Source: Mytilus californianus (taxonomy: Eukaryota; Mollusca; Bivalvia; Mytilida; Mytilidae). From it: 64,000 bases of DNA. Below the pieces are notes generated by a model that had not been told where the DNA came from, did no database searches, and worked only from the letters and a program-made list of their open reading frames with translations. Shown piece by piece: positions 1-11,254 of the stretch. The stretch spans positions 72,191,839 to 72,255,838 of the forward strand of contig NW_026262734.1 of the NCBI RefSeq assembly GCF_021869535.1. The letters run 5' to 3'. Every line of letters begins with the position of its first letter. Position 1 is the first letter of the stretch. The position numbers and the translations under genes are program-made.

Positions 1-667
1 GCGATTTGTCATGCTTCCGTTGTGAATAAAAGTGTATATATACAGCTGCTATTTGAATTTACCTTTTAAGGCTTGACTATTTTATTTATTACTTGGGAGG
101 GTACATCTTTTTTCTTAATCTTATTGCAAATCCCAATTTCTGCAAAACGGATGTCTAATGCAAATTGCACCAACCAATCGCACTATAAATCTAAGCACTC
201 AGTTTGCCTTATAATCTGGATGCATTTATTTTATCTTTCATATCTTCATATTTTGTTTCCTGGATGCCTTCAATTATTCTTATACTCGTTATTGAAGCTG
301 TCTGTACTCAGGGTAGATGTTGTATAGATAAATTTTAAAGTCCAATTTCCATTTGAAGTGAAACCCTGTGGCATGCAACTTATAAGAAGGTTTCGTATAT
401 TTTTCTTGAGAGTAACACATCATTGGGACCTCTTATATACTGAAAATTATTTTGGTCTAATAAAAAATCTCAAATTTTAAGGATTTCTTGAAGTTACTTA
501 AATCAATCTAAATATTCTACAGGAAAACTTGGTTTTGAAGAATACCTTATTTTCACCAAGGATTTGTACACTATACAAATCCTTGTTTTCACTGAGAAGT
601 TTTATGAATACCTGAACATACTCTCAAAAGTACCAATTTATATGAAAAGATATGTAGATATATAAAG
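1..667. other. AT-rich DNA, no gene seen
   Basis: No coding-like stretch or known repeat is recognised. The only structure is a small perfect hairpin at 557-585, with 12-bp arms CAAGGATTTGTA and TACAAATCCTTG. Confidence 0.5.
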
Positions 668-985
668 ATACTAGGATTAAAATGTTGTATGCCAGACGCG
701 AGTTTAGTCTACAAAAGACTCATCAGTGACGCTCGAATAAGAAAAAGTTGAAAAGGCCAAATATAGTACGAAGTTGAAAAGCATTGAGGACCCAAAATTT
801 CAAACAAAGATTTTTCCGAATACATCTAAGGTAATCTATTCCTGGGGTAGAAAATCCTTAGCATTTCGAAAATTTCAAAGTTAATAATAGGACAGTCACT
901 CAGAAAAAAAAGAAAAGAGATTCAGCTAGAGATCAGAATACCTTAAGTAATGATGACCATGCTTGAAAGTCACACGTCAAGCTCT
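668..985 (+). repeat. Dispersed mollusc repeat (GACGCGAGTTTAGTCTAC type)
   Basis: The stretch starts with a core reading GACGCGAGTTTAGTCTAC, then AAAAGACTCATCAGTGACG, then a tail with AAGTTGAAAAGCATTGAGG. I recognise this order from memory as a widely dispersed conserved repeat in mussels and other bivalves. There is only one copy in this window, so the identification is not supported internally and the class (SINE or 3' end of a longer element) is unknown. Confidence 0.35.
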
Positions 986-1154
986 TACTGCCGTGTCCTG
1001 AATTTAAAAAAGAAATGCGAAAGTTCACATACGCGAGTGAAATTAATATTTATGCATGCATGTGGTTTTCTTGCGCAAGAAATAGTAAATAGAAAGCATA
1101 CGCACTAATACTCTGGATAAGAATACGCATTTGCGTCATCACATATATTAATCT

Positions 1155-1200
1155 CAGGGGCGGATCCAGCCATTTTTAAAAGGGGGGGGGGGGGGGGGGG
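1155..1200 (+). mobile_element. Truncated poly-G MITE (CAGGGGCGGATCC terminus)
   Basis: One terminus CAGGGGCGGATCCAG is followed by CCATTTTTAAAAGG and a run of about 20 G. It matches the ends of the complete copies at 2727-2879, 16602-16735 and 33149-33349, but the second terminus is missing. A foldback repeat begins immediately after the G run. Confidence 0.7.
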
Positions 1201-1202
1201 TT

Positions 1203-1338
1203 CAAAGAATTCAAATATCGAAAAATATTCAACTCGTGACCGAACAACACTGATAATATACTCATGCGCTACGCGCATTCGTGAATTAATGTGTTGTTCG
1301 GTCACTCGTTGAATATTTTTCTCTATTTGAATTCTTCG
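1203..1338. repeat. Large foldback (hairpin) repeat
   Basis: Arms of about 48 bp (1203-1250 and 1291-1338) are nearly complementary; the left begins CAAAGAATTCAAATATCG. The loop carries a small GC-rich palindrome, TGCGCTACGCGCA. An AT-rich stem with a GC-rich apex recurs in many hairpins of this window. Confidence 0.85.
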
Positions 1339-1379
1339 ATTAGTTATTCTATAATTAATCAACGTGTGGTCCGTTTGAT

Positions 1380-1715
1380 CTCAGTTCTTCATTGGTTAAA
1401 ATCCGATTATGACGTCGAATTTTCTTGCTTTCCTCTGAATTTCTTATTGTGACGGCATGAAAAAAGGCGACGTCACATAGAAAGAACACATCATTTTGCA
1501 GATCAGTCGAAAAAAAGGAATAAGTTTGCCTGCATATTGTTTGAAAATCATTCTAATGAGAAACAGATTCCACCACCAAATCTCGTGTAATACGATATTT
1601 ATCCACTCTCGACAGTTAAATTTTAAATATTTAAAACGCTCGGCGAGTCTCGCGTTTTAAATTTGAAAATCGAGTGGATAAATATCGTATTACACTCGAT
1701 GCAGTGGTAGAATCT
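1380..1715 (-). mobile_element. Foldback element family F1, copy 1
   Basis: A hairpin at 1567-1715 has arms containing GTAATACGATATTTATCCAC and its complement, with a GC-rich apex GCTCGGCGAG. Outside the hairpin at 1380-1566 lies a conserved flank with GAAACAGATTCC, two GACGTC sites and GTCACAATAAGAAATTC. The hairpin plus flank occurs in the opposite orientation at 48078-48450, and a divergent hairpin with the same AGAATCTGTTT border is at 46501-46700. Shared flank in several copies shows a dispersed element rather than a chance palindrome. No coding capacity is seen. Confidence 0.75.
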
Positions 1716-2721
1716 ATATTTATAACAGAAATATCGTTTTATCAATTTTCTTCGTGCTTTCCGACATTTTCCCAGGCTATGATTGAAATACAAAATATCA
1801 CGTGGTAAACTAAACGTTCAGAAATAATCAGTTTATCCTGGGACATTATATATTAATAAACTATTCCCAGGGTTATTGTCACAATGCACAATAGCACGTT
1901 GTATTAAAAACTACACACACAACGCGTACAGGGACCGTCTCAAAACATGAATTATATAATTCGCGTTATCATTATACTAAAATTTGATAAACATTCGCAT
2001 TATTAAAAACACATATGTTTTGTCAAAAGGCAAACTGGTTCCAATATATAAATGATTTTTTTACTGCAATCTAGATTTTATTTTTTTAACTTTCCGATCT
2101 GCAAATGAACTTTGATTGTTGAAATATACAATGTTGTGATAGCCTATCCATAGAGGGACCGTATCAAAGACATAGATAACTGTCTGTATAAAAGATCGAA
2201 AATTTTCGAGAGGTTCCGAGAATCTTGTTTCCGAAAATATCCGAATGGCCCATAGAAGTTACCAAAAACTCACCAATATATAGGCGTTAACCCATCCGGG
2301 GGTTCACGCAAAAAGAAAGACTTGACTTGAGTTAGTTTATCAAATTCTCATGTAAAAAGTACTATCAAGCATGACCTGCATTGATTAATTTCGTTAGGTA
2401 TTGGAGATAAGTCAATAGAATCTTGGCGGTTGCTCCATCTGGAACATCTGTGGGTTGTACATTCCTCCAGGGGGTATAGTGGAGCGGCGAATGTTTAAAA
2501 AGACGCTTAGTGAACGAGTTTAAATTACTTAAATACCTCATGGAATTTTAATTTCTTAAAATGTCTATCGATCATTCAACTTCAGAAAAATATTTGTCGT
2601 AAATGTCCAATGTGGTGCCAATGACGTTAAAAACGACCTAACTGACGTTACCCAACTTTTATTGAAGACCCTACTGCTGTTTCGATAGATTAATCTCATG
2701 ATTAACCACTTTCTGAACATG
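1716..2721. other. AT-rich DNA, no gene seen
   Basis: Nothing recognisable was found: no splice-bounded open frame, tandem array or large palindrome. Confidence 0.5.
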
Positions 2722-2726
2722 ATTTG

Positions 2727-2879
2727 CAGTGGCGGATCCAGGGGGGGGGGGGGGGTTCCGGGGGTTGGAACCCCCTTTTTTTGACGATCAATGCATTTGA
2801 ATGGGGACATATAGTTGGAACCCCCCCTTCATCCTGGGTTGGGAACCCCCCCTTTTAAAAATGGCTGGATCCGCCCCTG
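2727..2879 (-). mobile_element. Poly-G MITE, complete copy A, 5-bp target duplication
   Basis: A 153-bp non-autonomous element with terminal inverted repeats CAGTGGCGGATCCAG and CTGGATCCGCCCCTG. It is flanked by the 5-bp direct repeat ATTTG (2722-2726 and 2880-2884). The interior has G and C runs plus a spacer around GACGATCAATGCATTTGAAT, shared in opposite orientation with copy B at 16602. The CAGGGGCGG-type terminus and 5-bp duplication would fit a hAT-like subfamily; that classification is inference. Confidence 0.88.
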
Positions 2880-2884
2880 ATTTG

Positions 2885-3686
2885 TGAGTTAAATTGGTAA
2901 ATATGGTACTCATGAACTTCATACATTATAAAGGCAGTTTTAATTAGTCATATATTTAAAGCACAGAAAAAAAACACCACAAAAATCAGTTTTTCACCTA
3001 GCATTATTTGCACGTGCAATAAATGTGTATTTTAAAGGTACAACCGTAAAGTCGTATAATACTTCAATCGACCCGATTTACTTTCTGAAGAAAAGAAAAT
3101 TAGTAATAAGCAATGTAATTGGTTAAACATCTGCATTTTATCAGAATTTCAATTCCGGATATTGGTCACACATGAACCGACACTGTTCTGGTTTCTAGTT
3201 ATAAGCCCACATAAGCCAATTTTGCGATGATCATTTGTAGTTATTATCACGCGTATTTCTTGTTAACTTTAACATTTCCGAAGTTTTGCGATTTATTTAT
3301 GTTATTAGGTATTGTTGCTTAGTCGTGTTTGTTGAATTCATTGCAGGGTGCGTTTGGTTATCAGGTGTGTTCGATCTGTTGGATAATCAGGTAAAATGAC
3401 AATTACACTGGTTCGTTGATTTCAATTATTTCTGTAATTATACCGAAACTGGTTCCATCATATTTAGGTATCACAGGTCTTGTTTTAAAAGCTACACAAA
3501 GTAAACAGAATTTGTAATCAGTATAGCGCGGCTGAAAAGGAAGCACCAGATATGAAGCCAGATTTATCCTATTTAATTCTTTGTTGGTTGAAAAGTAATG
3601 TTGACCCTCTCGATACATCAAAGTGTATAATTTGAAAGAAAATGTCTCTTAAAAAATGAAACATTACTAGTACATACCATGCTGGA
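2885..3686. other. No gene seen
   Basis: Unremarkable AT-rich sequence. Short open frames on the minus strand at 3403-3769 have no recognisable motif and overlap one another. Confidence 0.45.
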
Positions 3687-4656
3687 AGATTATCAAATCT
3701 AAATGATAGTGCTGTTAGAGCAGGCGGCGCTGATATCATATACCGAATAGAGCATGAGAATTTGCTCAATAATGCAGTTTATCATGCTGAATGTTTGACC
3801 ACATGTTTGGCATAAAGACCAAAATACACTGATAAATCTACGTAGGATTTGGCGTTTGAAATGGTAGTTAAGATTATAGACAAAGACCTCATTCGTGACA
3901 AGCACATTATTGTTAGCAATGTTGACAATGTACCAGTCTTATTTTACCAAATAACATTAGTAAGATCTACTGCAGTTACTCTAAAATCAAGGATAAGCAT
4001 AAGAAGCACTACATGAATGTCATAGTGTTCTTTTCTCAACATGGACAAGGTAAACCGAGTATTTGCAAGCGACATTTCTATTGGCGACGCCTTTAAAGCC
4101 GCGAATAACATCAAAGCAAAATCGGAAATTGTTCAAAAGCTGTCCGACTTTACTTTGTAACCATGAAGAGGCAGATACCACAATGATTTTACATGCTTTT
4201 CACGCTGATGCTATGTTTAGTGTAAAAGACGGTTAGGATAGAATTGTAATCAAATCAGATGATAGTGATGTTCTTGTTCTGGCTGTCCATTTCTACCTGA
4301 TCCTTAAAATTACAAAAGAAGTATGGGTTCAGACTGGTTCAACTGACAGCATGAAGGATGACAGACGATTTATCCCAGTTCACGCCACTGTTTCGTCTTT
4401 TGACCCTTTTGCCGATCGTTCATGTCTTGAGTGGACGTGATTCCATTTCAAGTTTTTGTGGAATCGGTAAAAAGTAGGTATGCAACCTCCTTAGGACGAA
4501 AGCAAGCCACTTCCGAAATCTTGTAGCATTAGCATACTGTAATATTGATAGTGCTATAGATGATACTAGGGTGTTTGTTATTGCGTTATACGACTTATAC
4601 AAGTTTGATAAATAGCACAACCATTTAAATTTGCTTAGACAACAGTTGGCTATATA
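3687..4656 (+). pseudogene. Transposon-associated HEEADT/DDSDVLVL protein, 5' part of split pseudogene
   Basis: Read on the plus strand in shifting frames, the translation shows blocks in family order: a YHAEC segment near 3775, HEEADTTMILHAFHADAM near 4162, IVIKSDDSDVLVLAVH near 4240, EVWVQTGSTD then RRFIPVHA near 4320-4390, and IVHVLSGRDSISSFCGIGKK near 4410-4470. This is the layout of a large family of repetitive, transposon-associated proteins in marine invertebrates, with acidic residues resembling a PIN/FEN-type nuclease core (family knowledge; the nuclease role is inference). Several in-frame stops and frameshifts show it is dead. Degenerate coding runs right up to 4656, where an inverted-repeat element begins. 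The carboxyl part of the same protein resumes at 7633. Confidence 0.65.
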
Positions 4657-4658
4657 TA

Positions 4659-4814
4659 GAATCATGTGCAAAACAGTGTAGCCGAGACCATTGATTGGCG
4701 CGCTAAAATATCCCATTGACTGGGTCAGATTAGGTGAACGTTCGTCTGTAACGCCCACAACTCACGACGTATTTATTATAGACATTTAAACTGTGGGGTC
4801 ACCAAAGGGTCTCA
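4659..4814 (+). repeat. Left 156-bp terminal inverted repeat
   Basis: Complementary to 7475-7630. Landmarks in order are CAGTGTAGCCGAGACC, GGCGCGCTAAAATATCCC, GACGAACG (on the other strand) and ACTGTGGGGT near the inner end. Confidence 0.9.
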
Positions 4815-7474
4815 AAGCCTAAATAAAATAATTCGAAAAACTAATCAGGAATAACCTTTGTGTTTTGATTTATATTGAATACTTAAACGTTCTTTACTTG
4901 TGTTTTTTGTTATGTTTTGATAATGAATTTTTATGATATCGGACGTTCTTTCAGCAAAAAAGGATTTAACTGGCTTTAAAAGTTACAATGGATGTGTTGA
5001 TTATTATATTTTTTTCGGACGTCAAAGCGATTTAACAATTGCGGTTGTCCAATTATGTCAACTTTTAACTTTTATCTGGTCAAAATTTTATTTTAGAACG
5101 AATGTATGATCAACTTTAAAAGTGTGCAAACACAAAACATATAGACAAAATATACTTCTTTCCGGTTTTCTTTTTCGTACTTGCAAGTTATTAAACAGTA
5201 AAAAGGCTATTTGGATCAAGCCTTGTGAAATTTGCATTTACGTTTTTGAATATGTACAGTCAAGTTTAGCGATTGATAATTCATTGATAACATTCTGGCG
5301 TATCACAAACAAACAACTTGTAACGTCTCATTTCATTGGCCGAAAGATTTAAGTACAACAACAATTGTAGTGTGCACGTGAATTGACACAGGTGACCGAC
5401 AATGGAATGTACTACGTTACTACGAACGTAAAAAACAATGATTTTTGGCCCAAATAATTATATAAGTATTTTGTGAATTTCAAATAGTGGGGTCGAAATA
5501 TTATACTAATAATTTGTGTTAAGTAATATTCTTTATGCATGCAGCACTTGTACCGCACTATGAAAAATATAAGGATAAAATAAAATACATGTGCCGCTTT
5601 TATACGGATGCATGTATGAACCACTTTAATTTCTTTCATATTGACGCTAGGTTATTATCCTGACAATGTCGTAATTACTTATAATAAGGATCTCATAATA
5701 CTGATCCATTTCAAATTTATGATGGGTTGCACATTCCTCTTTTATTGTTTTCATGCTATAAAACGAAAAAGTAGCTAAGCGTTTGGTCATTCAGAAATGA
5801 CGTGTCATAAACGAGCAAATTGTCCCCGAAAGATCGTATCATGTGTGCACGTGAATATAGATGTACTATGCAATGTACTATCATGGTCACCACGAAATTC
5901 AAATGAATTCAGTGAAGGCATGTTGGTGTAAAAAGGTTTGAAATGTTTCATCGGCGAAGATTTTATTTTTGCATGTGTCGAACTAAAAAATAAATAAATA
6001 CTTGTGAGAAATGTCGTAGTTTATAAGGAACTATATAAATGTACTGTTTTCGATTGTAATTGGTTGAAAATTTATCCTTTAATTTCATACCGTAAGAATA
6101 GAGCTTTGCATAACATTGTTGAACTATCCGCCAAAGTAACGTGTGGCATGCGTGCGTATTAAAATGAAATACAAAATCATACATGTATGATAAACTTATA
6201 AACGAAATATTAAGAAATTAAGGATGACTACTGTAAAAGTATGTACAAAAATGGAGTCACCTTTTATCAATACATTTAGTGAATAACCACACTGTTTAAA
6301 ACTGATTGTTTTCTTTGCAACTATTTAAATATTTACAATATATAATTTTCAACCGAGGACAGCAAAACAGTTAATTATAAATTAAGAAAGTATATCGCTG
6401 GAGTTTATAAAGTACATTTCCTTCCACTGTGTCATGGTTTGCCATCTCCATTTTTTCTCTAAACAAAGCATGGCTGGTTACATGTTCTGAATTTACCTAG
6501 AATTTCGGGATTTTTTTTTCAAAATTAAGTAAACTAAATCAGAAAAAAAATCACACTATCCTAAAACTTATGAAAGAATATGAATAATGAACATGACAGT
6601 TTATAACACAAACCCATTTACTATAAAAATCGAGCGATATCTTTAGTATGTAATTTGGTTATTTTTGTAGTTAAGTACGGTTTCATTTCAAGTACAACGT
6701 TAATTCATCAAGTCCATTGAATAAAAGATAAGGCAGGGTGAGCAACTTGACAAAAAAAAAAGGCAGGGTGACGATTTATGTAAAAAAAATCAGGATAAAC
6801 TAATAAATATAGTCAGGACCTAACAGACTGAAAAATAGAAAGACAGGACAGAGATAACAACTAAAAAAAATGCAGGACAAAATGTTTCATCCAAGTCCCC
6901 CACCCCCAATCAAAATAAAGTGGTAGCTCCCTTAATCCAGAACCAATTGAGAGGAGACAGTTGAATTAAATATTCGACGTGACTGTTAAGATTAAAGTTT
7001 AAAATTTTACATGCACATGTATAAAAGCTAGAATTGCCATGGGATAATCAAGAACACAATCATGTACGTGAATACGACGATGGAAGTTTTTAACGACCTT
7101 GACCGGCTACGTGAATACTGATCAGTCCATTCAGCTTTATAGTACGCGTGTTCTATTTTCGCAGGTGTGAGGTTGAAGGTTTGAAATGACCAATGAAAAC
7201 GATCGTTCCTTAACGAGTTAATCTAATAAAGTTTGTTTGACTGATTATGTTGCACGACCTTTCGCTAAGCTTGGCCGCAGTTCAGTATACAATGTATAGT
7301 TTGATGATCTTTTCTGCTAACTACTATACTTGTGAAAAACCCTTGGCAACAGAAACATATTCAGTTTTTTTTTTAATTGACCCAATTTACATAGTAATGG
7401 AAGACTTCGTACATTTTATGATCGCAAATAAAATATGTATATATTATACTGTGCACTGTAGTTCGTATATATAC

Positions 7475-7630
7475 TGAGACCCTTTGGCAACCCCACAGTT
7501 TAAATTTTTATAATAAATACGTCGTGAGTTGTGGGCGTTACAGACGAACGTTCACCTAATCTGACCCAGTCAATGGGATATTTTAGCGCGCCAATCAATG
7601 GTCTCGGCTACACTGTTTTGCACATGATTC
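7475..7630 (-). repeat. Right 156-bp terminal inverted repeat
   Basis: Reverse complement of 4659-4814 with equal length and few differences. The inner end is TGAGACCCTTTGG and the outer end CACATGATTC. Confidence 0.9.
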
Positions 7631-7632
7631 TA

Positions 7633-7905
7633 AAGATAAAGTATAATAAAGCTTCCGCCATGCGAGTGAGTGTTTAAGTAGCACGAACTACATTTGTACT
7701 TGCAATATGGCAAAGGAAAGTTTGGGTGAAGACAAATTTTGCCAACCCAAATAATGGCACGCCATGTGAGTTTGGTTGGAAAATTTAGGAAAATGACAAA
7801 AAAGGGCCAGTTTTCTTTGAAGGACAAATGGCATCAGACTTTCTACAAGACCTTGTTTGTTCGTGTAAAGCAGCATGCGTTTGCAAGGAGCAGCGACTCA
7901 TTTAT
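7633..7905 (+). pseudogene. Transposon-associated protein, 3' part of split pseudogene
   Basis: Directly after the element's right TA, a plus-strand frame reads ARTTFVLAIWQRKVWV, TNFANPNNGTPCEFGW, then (after a TAG) GPVFFEGQMASDFLQDLV followed by CSCKAACVCKEQ. The order of an aromatic-rich 'W..KVWV' segment, a GW segment and a terminal cysteine cluster is the expected carboxyl end of the family whose central part lies at 3687-4656. At least two stops interrupt it. The two parts were presumably one locus before the 2.97-kb element inserted. Confidence 0.6.
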
Positions 7906-7930
7906 AAAATAATATTACGAGAAAAAATAG

Positions 7931-7964
7931 TTGTAAGTTATGAACATTTCAGCATAACTTACAA
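7931..7964. repeat. Small hairpin
   Basis: Perfect 12-bp arms TTGTAAGTTATG and CATAACTTACAA around a 10-base loop, just upstream of the SINE-like unit. Confidence 0.7.
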
Positions 7965-7969
7965 TCAAT

Positions 7970-8207
7970 TTTAGTCGTACGATTATTGCTAAAAGAGCCG
8001 TAGGTGGCCTGTTGCAAGGCAAAAGTTTTGTCTCTATCAAATATACCCTAAGATTCCAGTGGCAGTCCAAATTTTCCCGACCTTCATCCCGGACGGCCTG
8101 TTACAGGACCTACCTATTGTATTTATTGTTAATGTGTTCTCGTCCTGAACATGCAGGAAATATTTGCCACTGGACGTTAAGCAACCAATAATCAATCAAT
8201 CAATCTT
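7970..8207 (+). mobile_element. SINE-like element with ATCA-rich tail
   Basis: The unit contains GTAGGTGGCCTGTTGC, then CCCGGACGGCCTGTTACAGG, and ends CCACTGGACGTTAAGCAACC followed by (AATC)n. The last about 65 bp recur at 43258-43325. A simple-repeat tail after a conserved 3' end is typical of SINEs. I could not make out convincing tRNA-type A and B boxes, so the origin of the head is open. Confidence 0.6.
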
Positions 8208-9130
8208 TCTTGCACGGATATGTGTTTTGTCAAAAAGAACAATGTCCAGGCCATATCAACCGACATAGCTGATGAAACATGAAATATCATGAACATTATT
8301 TATACGAAATATTTTAACTAAATTGGGGTGTTCCTCCTTCATGTCGTATGTGAATTTTAACTTTCTGTATGATTTTCTAGACCTTTTCAATTTTGTATAT
8401 GAAAACGGTCATGTCTCACTTTTGGAATTTGTCATAAATCCCGCTTGAAATCATTACAGTACTGTCGAATGAAAGTTAATCATAGTTGTCACTTCAATAA
8501 CTCATGCTTCTTGTATTATCTGAAAAATTATCGTGTATTGAGACTAACAGTGGGAATTTATTTCAAGAAAACTCAGTGACATGTCGAATCCTGGAAAACT
8601 GAGAAGAAATTTGACCTGCAAATGTTGTTGGATTTTATCAACAATGTATTTCTGATACTCTATTGGTATCTGTTATTCTCAGATGTATGTATATCTTGTC
8701 CAGAAATGCTATTTATCGAGGTCGTAGATCAAGGTCATTCTATTGCAGTTATTTATTAGTCTTTGAAATTTCCATCAAACGTGTTACCTTCGAAAAAGTT
8801 AAATAGTACGTTATTCTGACGTCATGTGCAAATATAAAACACATCTTAGTCGGAACTTTTAAGCATTGATAAATAATACTACTTGTATAATTTATTGAAT
8901 GGATTATTGATTTTGAAAAAATCGGCGGCTTGTTTCCCCAAGATGAAAATAGGATTTTTTTAGTGATGATCTTTGACCTTGATTCAAGGCATGATGGCAC
9001 CAGCTTTTATATTCACGATACATATTTTCAAAAAGTACAGATTTTAGCTTTCCAATGAGCTATTATAATGCCATGAGGTATGTAGGTAATTCACAGATAA
9101 AAAGATTTGATTAGTAAATTTGGCTGTACC
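8208..9130. other. No gene seen
   Basis: AT-rich sequence with no recognisable coding or repeat structure. The minus-strand open frame 8749-9000 has no motif and no splice context. Confidence 0.45.
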
Positions 9131-9135
9131 TGTAG

Positions 9136-9347
9136 AAAACTTATTAAAAACGGTATTTCACATCCTAAATTTTACGGTAATATTGTACTAAAAGCGCGGA
9201 AATCACTGTGATCCGTGTAAACTCATCGAACCTTTAAACAAACTTATTAGTAAAGGTTATCTTACCAATGTTGTAATTAGATCTTTGAATATAGTTTACA
9301 TTGGCACAAATATCGATTTTGTCATCAGCAAATTAAAACATAACTAA
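9136..9347 (+). pseudogene. Coding remnant at the 5' side of a long dispersed repeat
   Basis: Two plus-strand blocks in different frames read as protein: KLIKNGISHPKFYGNIVLKA (9136 on, ending in a stop) and PLNKLISKGYLTNVVIRSLN to a TAA at 9345-9347. The second runs 39 codons with normal codon use. They lie directly before the repeat at 9348-10145, in the orientation expected for the carboxyl end of that element's gene. From memory, similar segments occur in repetitive mussel proteins linked to reverse transcriptases; this assignment is weak. Confidence 0.45.
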
Positions 9348-10145
9348 ATTTGTATTCTTTTCAAACGTTTTTTTGGGATGTATAAATACACATCCACGTT
9401 CATTTTCTATATAGAGATTACTCTATCTATATATTACATTATACATATTTATTATCAGGTTAACTCCTAACTATCCTACTGCCTGTCGATACTTTTATTT
9501 TGGCATTGCACAAGTCATGCTTCTTTGACTGTCCATGACGTTAAAACACTAAATCCCTGGGATGTGTTTTAGTTGATTTTAGTCTCTGATGCATGATTTT
9601 TTATTATTAATTGTTTTTTGGCTTTTAACTAGCTTTCAGTAACTGCGAGTACTCTCAAATCGGTATCGTGTTAATTTGATCTGTTGATACAATTTGTAAT
9701 GTATTTTTGTTATTTTATGTTTACTTATTCAGTGTTATATCTAGTCTCACTATTTTTAATATATACCAGCTTTGATAAGTATTTAGTATGACGATAAATT
9801 TTCACTTTTGTTCTCGTACTACGTTATTTTATTTGGCGGCATTTTGTCCAAGGTTATGGTTGTCTTTCTGATATTGTTTTAATCTAACCCCAGTGGTTGT
9901 CGTTTGTTGATGTGGTTCATAAGTGTTTCTCGTTTCTCGTTTTTTATATAGAATAGACCGTTGGTGTTCCTGTTTGAATGGTTTTACACTAGTAATTTTT
10001 GAGGCCCTTTATAGCTTGCTGTTCGGTGTGAGCCAAGGCTCCGTGTTGAAGGCCGTACTTTGACCTATAATGGTTTACTTTTACAAATTGTGACTTGGAT
10101 GGAGAGTTGTCTCATTAGCACTCATACCACATCTTCTTATATCAA
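9348..10145 (+). mobile_element. Dispersed repeat R1, plus orientation, 3' end at about 10143
   Basis: Long non-coding 3' region of a common mussel repeat. Landmarks are GACGTTAAAACACTAAATCC, CAGTAACTGCGAGTACTCTC, GTTGTCGTTTGTTGATG, TATAGCTTGCTGTTCGG, TTGAAGGCCGTACTTTGACC and the end GCACTCATACCACATCTTCT. Other copies: 11255-12035(-), 21509-21763(-), 49335-49800(-), 58305-58745(+). All stop at the same (CTTCTTA) end, so this is the fixed terminus; the other end is variable. Confidence 0.75.
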
Positions 10146-10203
10146 TTTAAATTTCTAAAATTGTACTCTCCGCCGCTCCACTAGTAAGAAGAGTGTTGTT
10201 GCA

Positions 10204-10425
10204 TCATCTGTGGCGGAAAGCTAGATATTGGTGAACGGATTGGAAAACTGGGATGATTATAGGTTGAGGATACTGCTGGTTTGAACTTGCTGAAAAATAC
10301 GGTTCTGTTGAAGAAATATATGAGACGACATTCTGAAATTCACTTTCGGTAGTAATGACATGTTTGTTGTCGTAATTGTCGGTTATGAAAATTTTACCAT
10401 CCCAGACGGATGTTTGTTTGAGATT
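10204..10425 (-). pseudogene. Unrecognised coding-like fragment
   Basis: On the minus strand a 73-codon frame without a start codon reads with protein-like composition: WDGKIFITDNYDNKHVITTE, then SEFQNVVSYISSTEPYFSAS, then QYPQPIIIPVFQSVHQYLAF, to a TGA at 10204-10206. It lies between two opposed copies of repeat R1, so it may be part of a mobile element. I do not recognise the protein. Confidence 0.4.
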
Positions 10426-10744
10426 CTAACATGACGTCCTTATTTCGCTTTGTAAACAAAGCCAAAGCCATGTTCTAATTAGCACAAAATATGTTTGACA
10501 CATGCGCACAAACTAACTGTTTACATTCTCGTTATTTTCATCTTTATCCTTATAAAATATATATATTTTAGTTGCTTATATAAAATTGTATTATATATTG
10601 TTTTTAAAACAACATATATTTACTTAATTATGAAAATGTAATGTACATACTTGAAGGGGCCGAAACGGGAACAGCCAAACATTTCTTAGGTATTTTCGTA
10701 CGCTTCGACCCTATACAAATACCGTATTTGTCCTATTAGAATCG

Positions 10745-10902
10745 AAATAATTCCTTCATGTCATGCTCTATTCTCATTTTAACATGGGTAGGCATTATAC
10801 TTGACCATATTTTACACCTTGCCAACGCTCGGTGTAAAATACCGACAAATATAATGCCTGTCTATGTTACAATGAGCAGCGCATGACATGAAGGAATTAT
10901 TT
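10745..10902. repeat. Large foldback repeat
   Basis: The outer arms AAATAATTCCTTCATGTCAT and its complement are continuous for about 60 bp with minor mismatches. The apex is AACGCTCGG flanked by GGTGTAAAAT and its complement. Confidence 0.85.
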
Positions 10903-11254
10903 CTTAATTACCCCGTCTAAAGGCTTCACTTGCTAGATATGCTACCTTCCCTCTGGTTTTGGTTAGGTCTTGACTTATACCCACGTTTTTGAGTTCTTGA
11001 ACCTCTTTGATTTTTTTGGAGGCTTCAAGCAATTCAGTTCTCTTGTTAGAATGGGTGAATCTGGCAATAATCTGCTTCTGACCTTTTTCAGTGGGGAGTC
11101 TGTGTCACACACTAATATCATTAGGATTCAAGTCAACGTTAAGTTTACCAGCGATGTCACATACTAGCTTGGTTGTGTCTTCATCTTTAGTTTGGGTAAC
11201 TCCGCTGATAAGGATGCAACTTTTGCGGCTATGTTGCTCAAAATATAAAAATAA

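Larger units (their letters stand above)
4659..7630. mobile_element. 2.97-kb long-TIR element with TA duplication, inserted in pseudogene
   Basis: The ends GAATCATGTGCAAAACAG and its complement form terminal inverted repeats of 156 bp each (4659-4814, 7475-7630) with only a few mismatches. TA dinucleotides flank both ends (4657-4658 and 7631-7632), as expected for Tc1/mariner-type target duplication. The 2.66-kb interior has no transposase-like frame; its open frames are under 80 codons and without motifs, so the copy is non-autonomous. It contains GTGTGCACGTGAAT twice (about 5371 and 5846) and an A-rich imperfect repeat around AGGCAGGGTGA at 6730-6880. Insertion is independently supported because homologous halves of one pseudogene lie on either side. 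Confidence 0.8.

Noticed and set aside
4659-7630. Tc1/mariner transposase gene within the long-TIR element
   Set aside because: No frame over 80 codons and no DDE-type motif in any frame that I could read. Called non-autonomous.
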